From positions 1 through 43,736 of the forward strand of contig JARGFK010000030.1 in assembly GCA_029211065.1 (NCBI GenBank): a DNA stretch of 43,736 bases, written 5' to 3'. The notes below the pieces were generated by a model. The model worked only from the letters and a program-made list of their open reading frames with translations. It was not told the origin of the DNA and searched no databases. The position numbers and the translations under genes were made by a program. How positions within the stretch are numbered: position 1 is the first letter of the stretch; every line of letters starts with the position of its first letter. Of the stretch, positions 43,431 to 43,736 are shown in pieces. Origin of the DNA: Desulfobacterales bacterium. GTDB lineage: Bacteria; Desulfobacterota; Desulfobacteria; Desulfobacterales; JARGFK01.

Positions 43431-43736
43431 ATGTATGTTTCTGGTCAACATTTTTCGCAATCCGTCCTGGATCGAATTCAAGAAACTGTGCAAACTGAAC
43501 CATCCATTTCCCGGCTCAAGCTGTCGCGACGGGTTTGCCAATGGTTGGATTGGCGTTCCCCCAATGGTCGACTGCAAGAGATGAGTTGCCGGAAAGTGTT
43601 GACCAAACTCAACAACCTTGGTCTTTTGGACCTGCCGCGGATAGAGCGATCCTACGACTTTGAGCGTCCCGTGGACCATCCGATTGAGCTCAATGTTGCT
43701 GAAGTCTGCTGCACGTTGCAGGAGTTGGGTGATGTC
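43431..43736 (+). mobile_element. N-terminal part of a DUF4338 (DruA-like) transposase, partial at window edge
   Basis: From the ATG at 43431 exactly 102 codons stay open to the window end. The sequence matches the N-terminal DUF4338-type DNA-binding region: R-I-Q-E-T-V, L-S-R-R-V-C-Q-W-L-D-W-R, G-R-L-Q-E-M-S-C-R-K and L-G-L-L-D-L-P. In many anaerobic bacteria this region is fused to an IS4-type transposase; in the Druantia defence system a DUF4338 protein (DruA) occurs on its own. The catalytic part is outside the window, so which form this is cannot be decided here; the insertion-sequence form is more common. Confidence 0.65.

Overview
The window reads like a chromosome segment of a Gram-negative, probably anaerobic proteobacterium of the Desulfobacterota type. 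Pointers are outer-membrane and periplasmic proteins (a beta-barrel, an AsmA-like protein, a lipoprotein), a DUF362 protein, a small Asp-ligated ferredoxin, a MoxR/DUF58/DUF4129 operon, a TviB-like sugar dehydrogenase, and many degenerate direct repeats between operons. The taxonomic placement is inference from gene style; no rRNA or tRNA gene was seen.

Left edge (1-4030): a scrambled defence-type region. It holds what looks like the last 22 codons of an IS630-type transposase, the tail of an S8 peptidase, the C-terminal piece of an AlbA/HATPase-type regulator, and an orphan type I restriction subunit HsdR whose conserved tail has fallen out of frame.

Minus-strand block (4315-15769): a periplasmic cyclophilin, a small lipoprotein, a dihydroxyphthalate-decarboxylase-like binding protein, a single-cluster ferredoxin, a PAS protein, a tightly coupled pair (outer-membrane barrel plus membrane-anchored kinase-like protein), and an apparent operon acs - dienelactone hydrolase - RecB-like Fe-S nuclease ending in a good terminator.

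Middle (16126-29689): a DUF192 protein and a Fsr-like MFS transporter, an unrecognised 247-aa protein, a VWA-domain protein, a response regulator on the minus strand, the MoxR-DUF58-DUF4129 operon, an SDR/EamA pair, a PAS-SpoIIE phosphatase and a metallophosphoesterase.

Right part (29874-43736): a DEAD-box helicase, a ZIP-type transporter with a cyclic-nucleotide-binding domain in its central loop, an unrecognised 120-aa protein with a strong terminator, a very long AsmA-like protein, a YedK/HMCES peptidase, a DUF362 protein, a nucleotide-sugar dehydrogenase, a radical SAM protein, a small P-loop ATPase, and the start of a DUF4338-type transposase cut by the window end.

Four otherwise healthy genes (hsdR, DUF4129, metallophosphoesterase, ZIP-cNMP) are each broken by a single-base frame change with both halves conserved. 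This suggests either indel errors in the sequence or recent mutations; two sites also match canonical -1 slippery heptamers. The most promising unusual biology is the barrel/kinase pair and the cNMP-gated ZIP transporter.
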